Of a stretch of 64,000 bases of DNA, positions 36,148 through 45,039 are shown in pieces. The position numbers were made by a program, and so were the translations under genes. The notes beneath the pieces were generated by a model. That model did not search any database. It was not told the DNA's origin and saw only the letters and a list, made by a program, of their open reading frames with translations. Each line of letters opens with the position of its first letter. Positions within the stretch are counted from its first letter, which is position 1. The DNA comes from Cylindrospermum stagnale PCC 7417 (GTDB taxonomy: Bacteria > Cyanobacteriota > Cyanobacteriia > Cyanobacteriales > Nostocaceae): positions 5,049,501-5,113,500 of the forward strand of contig NC_019757.1 in the NCBI RefSeq assembly GCF_000317535.1. The letters are read 5' to 3'.

Positions 36148-36954
36148 ATGATTAAGTTAATTGGTATTTTTCTCAGTCTGTTACTTGTGTTTGGCTGGGG
36201 TAGACCAGTTATGGCACAATCCCAACCTTCCAGTATTTCTCAAGAGCAGTTACAACAAGGGGATGAGTTGGCAAATCGAGCTTTTGCAGCCACTAATCAG
36301 GGGGACTTTGCCACAGCCGAACGCTATTGGACAGAAATTATTGAGCAATTTCCTGCTAATGCTGGGGCTTGGAGTAATCGGGGAAATTCCCGTGTTAGTC
36401 AGAACAAGTTGCAAGCAGCACTGACGGATTACAACAAAGCTATAGAATTAGCTCCCAATGTTACCGACCCTTATTTAAACCGTGGTACAGCGTTGGAGGG
36501 TTTAGGAAAATGGGTTGATGCGATCGCCGATTATAATCATGTTTTAGAACTCGATGCCAACGATGCAATGGCTTATAACAATCGCGGCAATGCCAAAGCA
36601 GGTTTAGGAGAATGGCTGGATGCGATCGCTGACTACAAAAAAGCAACGGAAATCGCCCCAAATTTTGCTTTTGCCCGTGCCAACTACGCCCTAGCCTTGT
36701 ATGAAACAGGTCAAATAGACCAAGCTCTCCGCGAGATGCGGAATATCGTCCGCAGATATCCCAAGTTTGCCGATATGCGTGCCGCCTTGACAGCTGCCTA
36801 CTGGGTAACTGGACAAAAAGGCGAAGCCGAAAGCAACTGGGTAGCCGCCTATGGACTTGATAGCCGCTATAAAGATATGGACTGGGTGAAAAATATCCGC
36901 CGTTGGCCTCCCAGCATGGTAGCAGCTTTGGATAAGTTCTTGAAACTCCAGTAG
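36148..36954 (+). CDS. Exported TPR-repeat protein
   Basis: 268 residues. The signal peptide MIKLIGIFLSLLLVFGWGRP is cleaved near VMAQ. Four TPR units (about 45-200: AWSNRGNSRVSQNKLQAALT, DPYLNRGTALEGLGKWVDAI, AYNNRGNAKAGLGEWLDAIA) are followed by a distinct C-terminal segment (MRNIVRRYPKFADMRAALTA, KDMDWVKNIRRWPPSMVAAL). This matches a conserved cyanobacterial TPR protein I recall as having plastid homologues, probably lumenal or periplasmic and possibly linked to photosystem or complex assembly, but I cannot assign a name with certainty. Confidence 0.75.
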   Translation: MIKLIGIFLSLLLVFGWGRPVMAQSQPSSISQEQLQQGDELANRAFAATNQGDFATAERYWTEIIEQFPANAGAWSNRGNSRVSQNKLQAALTDYNKAIELAPNVTDPYLNRGTALEGLGKWVDAIADYNHVLELDANDAMAYNNRGNAKAGLGEWLDAIADYKKATEIAPNFAFARANYALALYETGQIDQALREMRNIVRRYPKFADMRAALTAAYWVTGQKGEAESNWVAAYGLDSRYKDMDWVKNIRRWPPSMVAALDKFLKLQ

Positions 36955-37165
36955 TGACTTTTACAGCCAAAAGGCATAAATTCATAGGTCGAGAATTGCC
37001 GCTCTAGAAAGCGTTCTGGTCTAAACTGCTGTGGTTCTACATGGAAATAGCCAGTACTGTACCCGGCTCTGAATGAAAACCCATTAGCTCAACTGGCTCT
37101 TTCACTTGTGGTGAAAATGTCGTTATTGAAACAGGTTATTTCCCAGAAAATATTAATGGGGCGTT

Positions 37166-37954
37166 TCAGCTTTCTAGTGCCTGAATTTGCCGAGGAGTCA
37201 ATTCCTGGACGTTGCTAAAAACCACCGCTGCTCCAGCTGCGATTAGTGACGATTCATAGGCATCACGACGTGCGGCTGTTTCCTGGACGTGGGGTGGTAA
37301 CACCCCAACACCAATCCAAGTACGAGAATCATCCAAAACCCTGGCTTTTTCTACGGTGTACATATCTGCTACAGTATCTCCCACGTAGAATATAGTTTGG
37401 ATTTTGTCAAGTTCAGTTTCCAACTGGCGAATGGTGGCGAAGAGTCCAGTGGGGTCAGGTTTACCCGGTGCATCTTCCATTGCAATTAATACTGGAGACT
37501 GCAAGCCGAGGCGTTTTTCTAAAACATATCTAGCAGAAGCACGAGTAGCACCACTGAAAAATCCCCAAAAAATCCCAGCTTGGGTAAGTTGATCTAAATA
37601 GCTAGGCTGTAGCAGTAAGGGTTCATCACAGATATACCCTGTAAAATTGTTAGGGTCTGTGCCTCGGTAACGGGACTGGAAAAAGGCCACGATTGTTTTG
37701 TAGTCTAGTTGTAGTTGTTCGCGGGTTTGCCCTTGAGTTTGAAAGTAGCGGTAAATTAATTCTTGGGAGGCTTCCCAATCGTTATTCCAAATGCCTTCAG
37801 ATTTCAGTTGATCAATATCTAACTGTGACGGACGATGGGCTTGGGCGGTAAAATGCTCTACAGTATCGGCGATCGCACGGCGATAGGAGCCGCTGACATC
37901 ACGCACAACGCCATCAATATCGAAAACAACGATTGCTCTTGTTTGTCCAGTCAT
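37166..37954 (-). CDS. HAD-superfamily hydrolase (TIGR01548-like)
   Basis: 262 residues. HAD motif I is VVFDIDGVVRDVSGSYRRAI (nucleophile and acid/base Asp), motif II threonine/serine is in GFFSGATRASARYVLEKRLG, the lysine is in MEDAPGKPDPTG, and motif III is TIFYVGDTVADM. This arrangement fits the TIGR01548 subgroup of HAD-IA phosphatases found in cyanobacteria and archaea. The substrate is unknown. It is divergent from PSRP-3 with 235 bp between them. Confidence 0.82.
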   Translation of the reverse strand: MTGQTRAIVVFDIDGVVRDVSGSYRRAIADTVEHFTAQAHRPSQLDIDQLKSEGIWNNDWEASQELIYRYFQTQGQTREQLQLDYKTIVAFFQSRYRGTDPNNFTGYICDEPLLLQPSYLDQLTQAGIFWGFFSGATRASARYVLEKRLGLQSPVLIAMEDAPGKPDPTGLFATIRQLETELDKIQTIFYVGDTVADMYTVEKARVLDDSRTWIGVGVLPPHVQETAARRDAYESSLIAAGAAVVFSNVQELTPRQIQALES

Positions 37955-38189
37955 GGATTAGTTAAATTTAAGATTGCTTATTTTTCTTTTTTTGGCTGTA
38001 GACTGTCAACTATTGACCAATTCCCAATGACTATTTCGTCATCTGGTGAGTATTGGGTTAAAATAAGCGATGGCATAGCCCAACCTAGGCATCGCAAAGC
38101 GTGTACGGAAAAGGCACATTTGTCGCCATCCCCGCTTGTGCCGATCGCAAAATTACTAAGTAATGCCCGGATATTTCCCGGAGGTGTAA

Positions 38190-38489
38190 TTGACCAAGTT
38201 CATTTTAAAAATTCTTTGGTTAGACGAAAACGTCGCCCTAGCAGTTGATCAAGTTGTCGGCAAAGGCACCAGTCCTTTGACAAAGTACTTTTTCTGGCCC
38301 AGAAATGATGCCTGGGAAGAGCTAAAAAAAGAGCTAGAGTCAAAACACTGGATTACTGACCTCGATCGCGTCGAGTTGCTTAACAAAGCAACAGAAGTGA
38401 TTAACTACTGGCAAGAGGAAGGCAGAAACCGTCCGATGGCCGAAGCACAATCCAAATTTCCAGAAGTTGCCTTTACAGGTAGCGCTTGA
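38190..38489 (+). CDS. 30S ribosomal protein PSRP-3 (Ycf65)
   Basis: 99 residues. Small-subunit ribosomal protein specific to cyanobacteria and plastids. The sequence [40 protein letters not shown] and [14 protein letters not shown] are near-diagnostic. The start is a TTG at 38190 with GGAGG (38180-38184) 5 nt upstream; an in-frame stop lies directly before, so no earlier start is possible. It probably forms its own transcription unit. Confidence 0.92.
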   Translation: MTKFILKILWLDENVALAVDQVVGKGTSPLTKYFFWPRNDAWEELKKELESKHWITDLDRVELLNKATEVINYWQEEGRNRPMAEAQSKFPEVAFTGSA

Positions 38490-38500
38490 TTCTTGTCTAA

Positions 38501-38960
38501 TTAACTCCCCTGCTGTTCCACAAGTTGCCATAGTTTGATGGTCTTGTCCCTGCTGCCACTTGCAATCAATTGTGCAACAGGGCTAACAGCAACGGCAGAA
38601 ACTGAGTCTAGATGACCGCCTTAGAGTAGTAATTTCTTCGGCTTTGCTGACCCTCCAAAGTTTAACTGTCTGATCCCAACTCGTACTGATCAGCGTTTCA
38701 CCATCAGCGGTAAAAGCCACCGCCACCACCGACCAGGAATGGACTAAGAGTGTGCTAATTAGCTGACGGGTGTTGACGTTCCAGAATTTAATTGTGTTAT
38801 CGTCGCTACCCGTTGCCAAAATTTTCCCGTCGGGACTAAAAGCGACCGTCAAAACCGCCCATGCGTGACCTGAAAGGGTGCTTAAAAGCTATAACATGGG
38901 CGGTTTTGTCGTGTTTCTTCAGTATTTTCCCAGTCGTTTAGCTGCCAGAGCCTAATTGGA
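38501..38960 (-). pseudogene. WD40-repeat protein remnant
   Basis: Pieces of at least three WD40 blades in different frames: IRLWQLNDWENTEE (about 38905-38960) ends in a stop. GHAWAVLTVAFSPDGKILAT, NTIKFWNVNTRQLISTL and SWDQTVKLWRVSKAEEITTL (38630-38890) follow in another frame. After a one-base shift near 38625, GHLDSVSAVAVSPVAQLIAS and DKTIKLWQLVEQQGS end at a TAA (38503-38501). This is the eroded 3' end of a WD40 gene, trapped between PSRP-3 and the SPFH gene. Confidence 0.78.
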
Positions 38961-38962
38961 TG

Positions 38963-41098
38963 TTACTTATCGTTAGGTAATTCCAGCACTATCGGCGGAT
39001 TACCATTTTGGGCGATGCCTTTGGCGGGCGAAGCCATCGCTTGTATTTTATTAACTACAGGTTCTGGGTGCAAAGGCGTGGGTGTGCCTTCACTCGGCTT
39101 ACCCGTTTGATTTTGATTCCACAAAATCATCGACAGCAGCCCATCCACCAAGCCGTTAGTGCTGCCGTTGCTGCCACCAACAAGGATATCGGGAATTAAG
39201 CGGACATGACCATCACCGATAATTTGCATCAACTGCATTGCTGTGTAACCTTGAGTTCCCAAAGCTTCCACACCAGTACGGTAGGTTTCGGCTTTGGCGT
39301 TACCTGTGGCGCGAATACCTTCAGCTTCGGCAATTGCCCGCATTTTTGTTGATTCTGCTTCCCCGTTTGCTTGCTTAATTTGCGCTTGGGCTTTCAAGTC
39401 AGCAATCTGCACACTCTGCTCAGATTTCACCATTTCTTGCTGAATATTAGCCAGGGCTGTCTCCCGGACAAGTTGCTGGCGTTGAGTCTGCGCCATCTGC
39501 TGGACTTCATAAGTTTTGCGTTCTTCTTCGGCAATTTTCCGGTCTGTCTGTGTTTGCATTAGCGTCGCTGGCGGCTGAATATCACCGATGAGGGTATCAA
39601 TCGCTTGCACGTCATAAGCCCGCAGTGCTGTTTTAATATAATCAGCCGCTTCAGCTTGTCGCTCACTCCGGGCAGTGAGAAAGTCTAATACAGTATAGTC
39701 TTGAGCGGAGTTGCGGAAATAGTTGCCGATGGTCGGTTCTAATACATGGTCTACCAAATTTTGCATCACACCAACGCGGGAAATTACCTTCGGGGCATCT
39801 AAAGCGCCAACGTGGATAATTTGCGCCACTTCCAAATCGAAAGCGAACCCATCGCGCGATCGCACAGTTAGGGATGCTAATTTAGCATCATAGCTGTGGC
39901 GTTCGGTGCGACCAGACCAGTTTAAAACGATGTTGGTCGTTGGCACCAATTCAATCTTCATAATCCGGGAATTAATCGGATGCTTACCAGGATACAGAGG
40001 TTCTACCCACACACCCTTATGTCCCTGATTCACCAAATTACCGTGGGTGAAAGCTGCACCGCTGACATCTTGATTAGCCTTACCAACGAAGGAAATCACC
40101 ACACCCACATACCCAATCGGAATTTCTGTCATCGGCACTTGTTCAACCTGGACAAACCAAGGATTCAAGTTCCAAGAACCAGAAAGTAAAGTCTGCTCTT
40201 GCAAACCCCGTCTTCCACCACCGTTAATAAATTTCTGACCATTCTGAAAGTTATCGTGTTTCTCAATTATTGGCCCTGCGAGTTCACCAGCGGTAATGGG
40301 TAAACCATCCAGGGTGGTGACGATGCCTACTTTGTCAGATGCCAAATTGTACACCCGCAACTGTTCTGGATTCATCCCCTGAGTGGAGGCATTTGACGCC
40401 AGGATGACTTTAAACAGGGCGGTGTTGATGCGGTATGTACCTGCTGTGAGAAAACCCATTTGCCGACCTTTTTCCCCGCCGTGGGTGAGGAATTTCCGGG
40501 CATCTTGGAAGTTGTCACAATCAACGACTTTACCTAAAATGCGCTCCGGTGGGTTGGATGCGCCATCTGCTGCCACAATCAAAGCAATTTCACCTTGGGG
40601 GACAACAACTACCTGCTCTTTTCGCACCGAATACTGCCAAGGCCAATAACCCCAATGCCAACCAGGTGCTAGAGTATCTGCCTGCAAGCCTGCCTCACCG
40701 TCGAGGGCAATTAACCTTCCGGCAGGGAGTCCGCGCCCGGAAAGGGTGAATTTTCTCACCACAATGCCGACTTCACGTTCACTGATAACCACCAGTCCAC
40801 CAAAGAACAGGGGGACAAAGATGACGAAACCACCTACTAACACAATAGGAATTAGCGTAAACGGCTCGATTCCCATTGCTTGATATTGAGTCCGGCTGCT
40901 GGCTAACTGGGTAGTGGTGGGTTTGATTTGAGCCGGTTGGACTGATGCCGCAGAAACTTCTTTTACAGTAGGTATTTTTACAGTAGCAACTGCCGAATTA
41001 ATACCGCCGGCTAGTGCTAATGTCGCTACCACAGAGGCCGCCAAACGAGCTACTTTATTTTGTTTACTCTTACCAAGGGAAGATGAAAAACTTTTCAT
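38963..41098 (-). CDS. Large SPFH/band 7 (flotillin-like) membrane protein
   Basis: 711 residues. The basic N-terminus with a first hydrophobic segment (ARLAASVVATLALAGG, about 18-35) precedes a second, longer one (FTLIPIVLVGGFVIFVPLFF, about 80-105). The SPFH/band 7 region runs to about 520 (VVISEREVGIVVRKFTLSGR, YVGVVISFVGKANQD, LTVRSRDGFAFDLEVAQIIH). A charged helical tail follows at about 530-620 (QTDRKIAEEERKTYEVQQMA, AQAQIKQANGEAESTKMRAI), typical of flotillin-like oligomerisation, then a low-complexity end rich in Asn/Gly/Pro. Such proteins form large membrane-attached cages or microdomains. The role is unknown; the size is above the usual 300-600 residues because of the duplicated N-terminal beta-rich part. 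Confidence 0.85.
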   Translation of the reverse strand: MKSFSSSLGKSKQNKVARLAASVVATLALAGGINSAVATVKIPTVKEVSAASVQPAQIKPTTTQLASSRTQYQAMGIEPFTLIPIVLVGGFVIFVPLFFGGLVVISEREVGIVVRKFTLSGRGLPAGRLIALDGEAGLQADTLAPGWHWGYWPWQYSVRKEQVVVVPQGEIALIVAADGASNPPERILGKVVDCDNFQDARKFLTHGGEKGRQMGFLTAGTYRINTALFKVILASNASTQGMNPEQLRVYNLASDKVGIVTTLDGLPITAGELAGPIIEKHDNFQNGQKFINGGGRRGLQEQTLLSGSWNLNPWFVQVEQVPMTEIPIGYVGVVISFVGKANQDVSGAAFTHGNLVNQGHKGVWVEPLYPGKHPINSRIMKIELVPTTNIVLNWSGRTERHSYDAKLASLTVRSRDGFAFDLEVAQIIHVGALDAPKVISRVGVMQNLVDHVLEPTIGNYFRNSAQDYTVLDFLTARSERQAEAADYIKTALRAYDVQAIDTLIGDIQPPATLMQTQTDRKIAEEERKTYEVQQMAQTQRQQLVRETALANIQQEMVKSEQSVQIADLKAQAQIKQANGEAESTKMRAIAEAEGIRATGNAKAETYRTGVEALGTQGYTAMQLMQIIGDGHVRLIPDILVGGSNGSTNGLVDGLLSMILWNQNQTGKPSEGTPTPLHPEPVVNKIQAMASPAKGIAQNGNPPIVLELPNDK

Positions 41099-41221
41099 AA
41101 TATGTGCCCTTCAGGGCAACTAATTACCCACGTTATCACTTCACAAGGGTCGAGCTTGTTTTCTTAAACTTGGCGTAATTCTTTTTAGCACTCAGCTATC
41201 AGCAGTCAGCCTAACAGCAGC

Positions 41222-41377
41222 GCAGAGTGCTTTGGTGCAGATCGCATTGCCAAGGAGCATTCAAAGTCTGTAAATCTTGAACCAAAACCAGTACCAGCGT
41301 CTGAGGATGAAATCTGGAAGCAACACGATATGCAGATGGATAATTATTTGAATCCACAAGCCGTTGTTTCAACATAA
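41222..41377 (+). pseudogene. C-terminal gene relic preceding the first toxin leader
   Basis: An open frame without a start reads AECFGADRIAKEHSKSVNLE then PKPVPASEDEIWKQHDMQMD and NYLNPQAVVST and stops. The last part (from ASEDE) recurs at 44183-44265, before the second toxin copy, as ASEDETWKQHDMQMDNYLNP. It looks like the 3' end of a gene that once preceded the toxin genes. The parent family is not recognised. The 41099-41710 gap otherwise contains only the repeated leader. Confidence 0.5.
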
Positions 41378-42151
41378 GAATGCATACAAGCTACCCCAGA
41401 GGGGCAGCTGTCTCTATAAAAATCACATTGATTATTGACTTACAAAATCAAGCTTTTTTTCTTTTACTCAGAGAAAAATATAAAAAAACAACATAGAGTA
41501 TATACTGAGCGACAAGACTAAAAAATATTTTCTATAAAGCTGTTGAAGCAACTGAGTGAGTCAGCAGCAGAGAACTATAAGTTTAAACACTTGCTGCCGT
41601 TGTAGTTAGCTTGTAGTTGTTGGTGCTAGTAAGTTGGGTGAAAGGCGGAAATCATCAAAACTGATATCTGGCAATAACTTGTAAAAACTTGGACTTCGAG
41701 GATTGGGTAAATGTATAGCGGGCAACACAGAACTTCCAAGAAATCTGCCAATTCCTCTGACAAAGCAGTACCTAGTCAGTTTGCACCGCGCGGCTTTGTC
41801 GTTCAGCCAAAAACTGAAGAAGTAGCGCCCCAACAAGACCAAACGCCAGAAGAACAGACTCAAAAGGAAGAGCCAAATCAGTATAAAAGTGGCTTTATAG
41901 ATAGCTCAAAATAGAGACCTGGCCCTCCAGCTAGGACACCAAGAATTCAGATGAAGCTTACCCGTCTTCAGCCTGGGGATATGTATCAGCAAGAGCCAGT
42001 CTCATCAAATCCTGTTGCTATTCAGCCTCAAGCCAACACAGATTTATCCCCAGCCCAAAATACAACATTGGAGCCATTCGAGAAAGCTGACGAAGTATCA
42101 AATGAAGCTGTTGAAATCCAGCGTCTGAGCGAGCCGGGAGATAATGGTGAT
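41293..42151 (+). repeat. Direct repeat copy A (toxin leader plus N-terminal module)
   Basis: About 859 bp repeated at offset 2,888 bp (44181-45039). Over 41293-42117 I see essentially one difference (ATCTGG versus CCTGG). From about 42118 to 42151 similarity falls to about 80 percent and then ends. The sharp fall marks the recombination point within the shared toxin N-terminus. Confidence 0.92.
41711..41914 (+). CDS. Toxin A N-terminal segment, separated by in-frame TAG
   Basis: 67 residues, MYSGQHRTSKKSANSSDKAV, then SQFAPRGFVVQPKTEEVAPQ and ending QYKSGFIDSSK before a TAG (41912-41914). The same frame continues past the stop as RPGPPARTPRIQ and then MKLTRLQPGD without any other stop, so this and the next gene were one reading frame. 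I recall DUF4157 proteins of cyanobacteria that begin MYS..Q.RTSK and continue unbroken through QMKLTIGQPGDKYEQEA, which supports a lost sense codon (TTG, TGG or AAG to TAG). Whether the segment is still translated is unknown. Confidence 0.7.
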   Translation: MYSGQHRTSKKSANSSDKAVPSQFAPRGFVVQPKTEEVAPQQDQTPEEQTQKEEPNQYKSGFIDSSK

Positions 42152-43243
42152 ACAGTTGAGCCGCAACAAGATATCGAGCCTCAAACGGAGACAACAAACC
42201 CTACCAATGCAGAGATAGGTATTCAGCGTGCTTGCTCAGAGTGTGAAGCCGAAAAAGAAGAGAAAAAAGATACAGGAATAATTCAGGCTAAAGCACAAAT
42301 AGCTGGTTTCAATAAAAACCTATTTAAGCCATCACTTTTAAATCAACCAACTCATACCCTTCAAGCTAAAACCCTTGAAGAGCAAAGTCCAAAATCTGCA
42401 TTAAACAATAACAATCAGAATGAATTTTCACTGACAAAGCAATCACCTACCCCGCTTCCAGCTAAAGAAATTTCCAGTCAAAATCCTCAAATAGTCCAAA
42501 TGATGCCCAAGCCCAAACCGGGCAGCATGACATTACAGGAGGCACAACAAGCTCTAAAAAGACTTAACGGCGAACTGGGTTTAGAATTAGCGCAAACAGC
42601 AGCCGATTTAGCTGGTTTAGCTGACCCAACACCGATTTCTGATGGCGTGGGTGCAGCAATCAGCATCGCCAGAGGTGATTATGTTGGTGCTGGATTATCT
42701 CTCATCTCGATGGTTCCTTATCTGGGTGATGCAGCTGGCAAACCGATAAAAGCTGCTCGTAATGGCAAAAGAATTCTGAAACTCAGGAAGGAAATTGCTG
42801 AATTAATACAGATAATTGAAAAACTTAGTCCTGAGGCGAGGAGAGCATCTGGCAAGACAGGAGATGCAGTTACTCAGCAAATGAAGAGAGTTTTGGAACC
42901 AACTCTTCAGAATCCTGTGAAAAAGCCTGTCAAAGTTTCGCAGTCTCATTTGAAGATAGAATCAGCGAAGCAAGGTAAGCACCAAGCAGGACACAATAAT
43001 TTTATACCAGGGCGTAGCGCCTTTACTCACCCAAACCCACAGCAATTAGTTAATAAATTTGCAGGTAAAGGGCAACCAGCTAATAATTATCAAAAATTAC
43101 AGCCTGGGTATAGAGAGCGTGTAGATTTTGGTGAAGTTATTGGCACATACTCTGATCCAACTACAGGTAAAATGTTACCCACCAGTAAAGGCATAATACA
43201 TTATAGTAAAAATGGTGTTCATATTGTTCCTTCAAAAACATAA
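41951..43243 (+). CDS. Polymorphic toxin with Ntox50-like C-terminal domain
   Basis: 430 residues. Residues 1-60 are the shared N-terminal module. IQRACSECEAEKEE (91-104) is the CxxC motif usual before DUF4157, but the DUF4157/HExxH domain itself is absent, evidently lost. Residues about 205-270 form a pre-toxin segment (ELAQTAADLAGLADPTPISD, GAGLSLISMVPYLGDAAGK). Residues about 330-430 are the toxin: KIESAKQGKHQAGHNNFIPG, then PTSKGIIHYSKNGVHIVPSK, which match my memory of the polymorphic toxin type 50 family (KQxKHxxGxNN...IHYSKxGxHIVP), a predicted RNase. The next gene, 2 bp downstream, is the putative immunity protein. The ATG has no strong ribosome site; translation may depend on reinitiation after the TAG. 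Confidence 0.78.
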   Translation: MKLTRLQPGDMYQQEPVSSNPVAIQPQANTDLSPAQNTTLEPFEKADEVSNEAVEIQRLSEPGDNGDTVEPQQDIEPQTETTNPTNAEIGIQRACSECEAEKEEKKDTGIIQAKAQIAGFNKNLFKPSLLNQPTHTLQAKTLEEQSPKSALNNNNQNEFSLTKQSPTPLPAKEISSQNPQIVQMMPKPKPGSMTLQEAQQALKRLNGELGLELAQTAADLAGLADPTPISDGVGAAISIARGDYVGAGLSLISMVPYLGDAAGKPIKAARNGKRILKLRKEIAELIQIIEKLSPEARRASGKTGDAVTQQMKRVLEPTLQNPVKKPVKVSQSHLKIESAKQGKHQAGHNNFIPGRSAFTHPNPQQLVNKFAGKGQPANNYQKLQPGYRERVDFGEVIGTYSDPTTGKMLPTSKGIIHYSKNGVHIVPSKT

Positions 43244-43245
43244 CT

Positions 43246-43545
43246 ATGACCAGTATTGAACTAAGAAATCAGGTTTTACTTTCTCTTCAACGCGCCTTAC
43301 TAGGGGAAATCACTTCTAATGTTAGAGGAATAACCTGTAGTTGGGACACATCTAAAATTACAATTGTTTGTTATTTACAAGGTGATATAAGCGAGTATAT
43401 TGAAGAATCAATGGAGTGTGTAGCTACTGAGGTAATGGCAGACTTTCCTGAGCATGAAGTTGGGATTGAGTGTAAAAAATTGGATGAACCTGAATCATTA
43501 AACCCATATACATTATCTGCATGGGTTTATCGAAGGAAAGAGTAA
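43246..43545 (+). CDS. Putative immunity protein for the Ntox50-like toxin
   Basis: 99 residues (TSIELRNQVLLSLQRALLGE, ITCSWDTSKITIVCYLQGDI, EHEVGIECKKLDEPESL). Acidic alpha/beta protein starting 2 bp after the toxin stop, the position and size expected of a cognate immunity protein that binds and inhibits the toxin domain in the cytoplasm. I do not recognise the family by name. The assignment is by context. Confidence 0.65.
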   Translation: MTSIELRNQVLLSLQRALLGEITSNVRGITCSWDTSKITIVCYLQGDISEYIEESMECVATEVMADFPEHEVGIECKKLDEPESLNPYTLSAWVYRRKE

Positions 43546-43691
43546 TTTAACAAAGCAATCATCTTTAACTCAATAGAAAATAATAAGGTAAACTAATAAG
43601 TTTTTGCAGACTAATTATGATAATAGTTTTAAATAAAAATGTAAATTATAAACCAAAAACTCTGCTTATTTTCTAGAAACAACTTAATTGA

Positions 43692-43841
43692 TTTTTAAGC
43701 ATTGTTTTCATTACAGATAACGGCAATTACCGTCTTTATATAGGTTGGCTTGAGGTACAAAACCTAACATATCTTATTGGTCTTAGTAACGCACCTGAAA
43801 AGGTACAAATGTTTCATTACATTCCTAATATACCCTACTGA
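43692..43841 (+). other. Possible coding fragment between immunity genes
   Basis: An open stretch reads VFITDNGNYRLYIGWLEVQN then LTYLIGLSNAPEKVQMFHYI and ends at a TGA; no start codon with a ribosome site is seen. It has plausible protein composition and may be a displaced piece of a toxin or immunity gene. The surrounding gap 43546-43866 shows nothing else. Confidence 0.25.
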
Positions 43842-43866
43842 GTTTAAACTTGGAAAAGAGGTAAAA

Positions 43867-44133
43867 ATGAAAGTTAATATAGGGTATCTATACGATATTT
43901 TAGCAGGTATGATCGAGGTCCAGTATTGGGATAATCTACAGATAGAAGATTACTTAGGTTTTATTGAAGATTATCAACAGGTCACTGAAAGTCAACGCAT
44001 TGCCCTCAATGCCTTAGAGCGAGAATCATCTTTCCACCGCAGTATTCGCCAAAAGTCTCGGCGAGCCGCGATGAATGATCTGTATATGGTTTCTGTTTTG
44101 GCGGCGGCTCTTCCACACTCAACACTCTGCTAG
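43867..44133 (+). CDS. Small hypothetical protein in the toxin island
   Basis: 88 residues from the ATG at 43867, which has AGAGG 6 nt upstream (an upstream frame extension to 43777 is not supported). It reads MKVNIGYLYDILAGMIEVQY, then EDYQQVTESQRIALNALERE and RQKSRRAAMNDLYMVSVLAA. It is a mostly helical small protein of unknown family, located just before the second copy of the toxin leader. It could be an orphan immunity protein or a regulator; the evidence does not decide. Confidence 0.5.
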   Translation: MKVNIGYLYDILAGMIEVQYWDNLQIEDYLGFIEDYQQVTESQRIALNALERESSFHRSIRQKSRRAAMNDLYMVSVLAAALPHSTLC

Positions 44134-44180
44134 AATCCACCTGTCAATTGGTTTTGAGATGCGCTAACCCTGACGCCAGA

Positions 44181-45039
44181 ACCAGCGTCTGAGGATGAAA
44201 CCTGGAAGCAACACGATATGCAGATGGATAATTATTTGAATCCACAAGCCGTTGTTTCAACATAAGAATGCATACAAGCTACCCCAGAGGGGCAGCTGTC
44301 TCTATAAAAATCACATTGATTATTGACTTACAAAATCAAGCTTTTTTTCTTTTACTCAGAGAAAAATATAAAAAAACAACATAGAGTATATACTGAGCGA
44401 CAAGACTAAAAAATATTTTCTATAAAGCTGTTGAAGCAACTGAGTGAGTCAGCAGCAGAGAACTATAAGTTTAAACACTTGCTGCCGTTGTAGTTAGCTT
44501 GTAGTTGTTGGTGCTAGTAAGTTGGGTGAAAGGCGGAAATCATCAAAACTGATATCTGGCAATAACTTGTAAAAACTTGGACTTCGAGGATTGGGTAAAT
44601 GTATAGCGGGCAACACAGAACTTCCAAGAAATCTGCCAATTCCTCTGACAAAGCAGTACCTAGTCAGTTTGCACCGCGCGGCTTTGTCGTTCAGCCAAAA
44701 ACTGAAGAAGTAGCGCCCCAACAAGACCAAACGCCAGAAGAACAGACTCAAAAGGAAGAGCCAAATCAGTATAAAAGTGGCTTTATAGATAGCTCAAAAT
44801 AGAGACCTGGCCCTCCAGCTAGGACACCAAGAATTCAGATGAAGCTTACCCGTCTTCAGCCTGGGGATATGTATCAGCAAGAGCCAGTCTCATCAAATCC
44901 TGTTGCTATTCAGCCTCAAGCCAACACAGATTTATCCCCAGCCCAAAATACAACATTGGAGCCATTCGAGAAAGCTGACGAAGTATCAAATGAAGCTGTT
45001 GAAATTCAGCGGTTGAGTGAGTCAGGAGATAATGGTGAT
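44181..45039 (+). repeat. Direct repeat copy B (toxin leader plus N-terminal module)
   Basis: Partner of 41293-42151, offset 2,888 bp. It includes the relic reading ASEDETWKQHDMQMDNYLNP (44183-44265), about 330 bp of AT-rich leader, the 67-codon segment with the TAG, and the first 60 or so codons of the long toxin. The 465-bp gap 44134-44598 contains only this repeat. Confidence 0.92.
44599..44802 (+). CDS. Toxin B N-terminal segment, separated by in-frame TAG
   Basis: 67 residues identical to the segment at 41711, ending with the same TAG (44800-44802) and followed in the same frame by RPGPPARTPRIQ leading into the long toxin gene. Because the copies are nearly identical, the stop existed before the duplication or was spread by gene conversion. 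A continuous gene would encode about 1,604 residues. Confidence 0.7.
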   Translation: MYSGQHRTSKKSANSSDKAVPSQFAPRGFVVQPKTEEVAPQQDQTPEEQTQKEEPNQYKSGFIDSSK

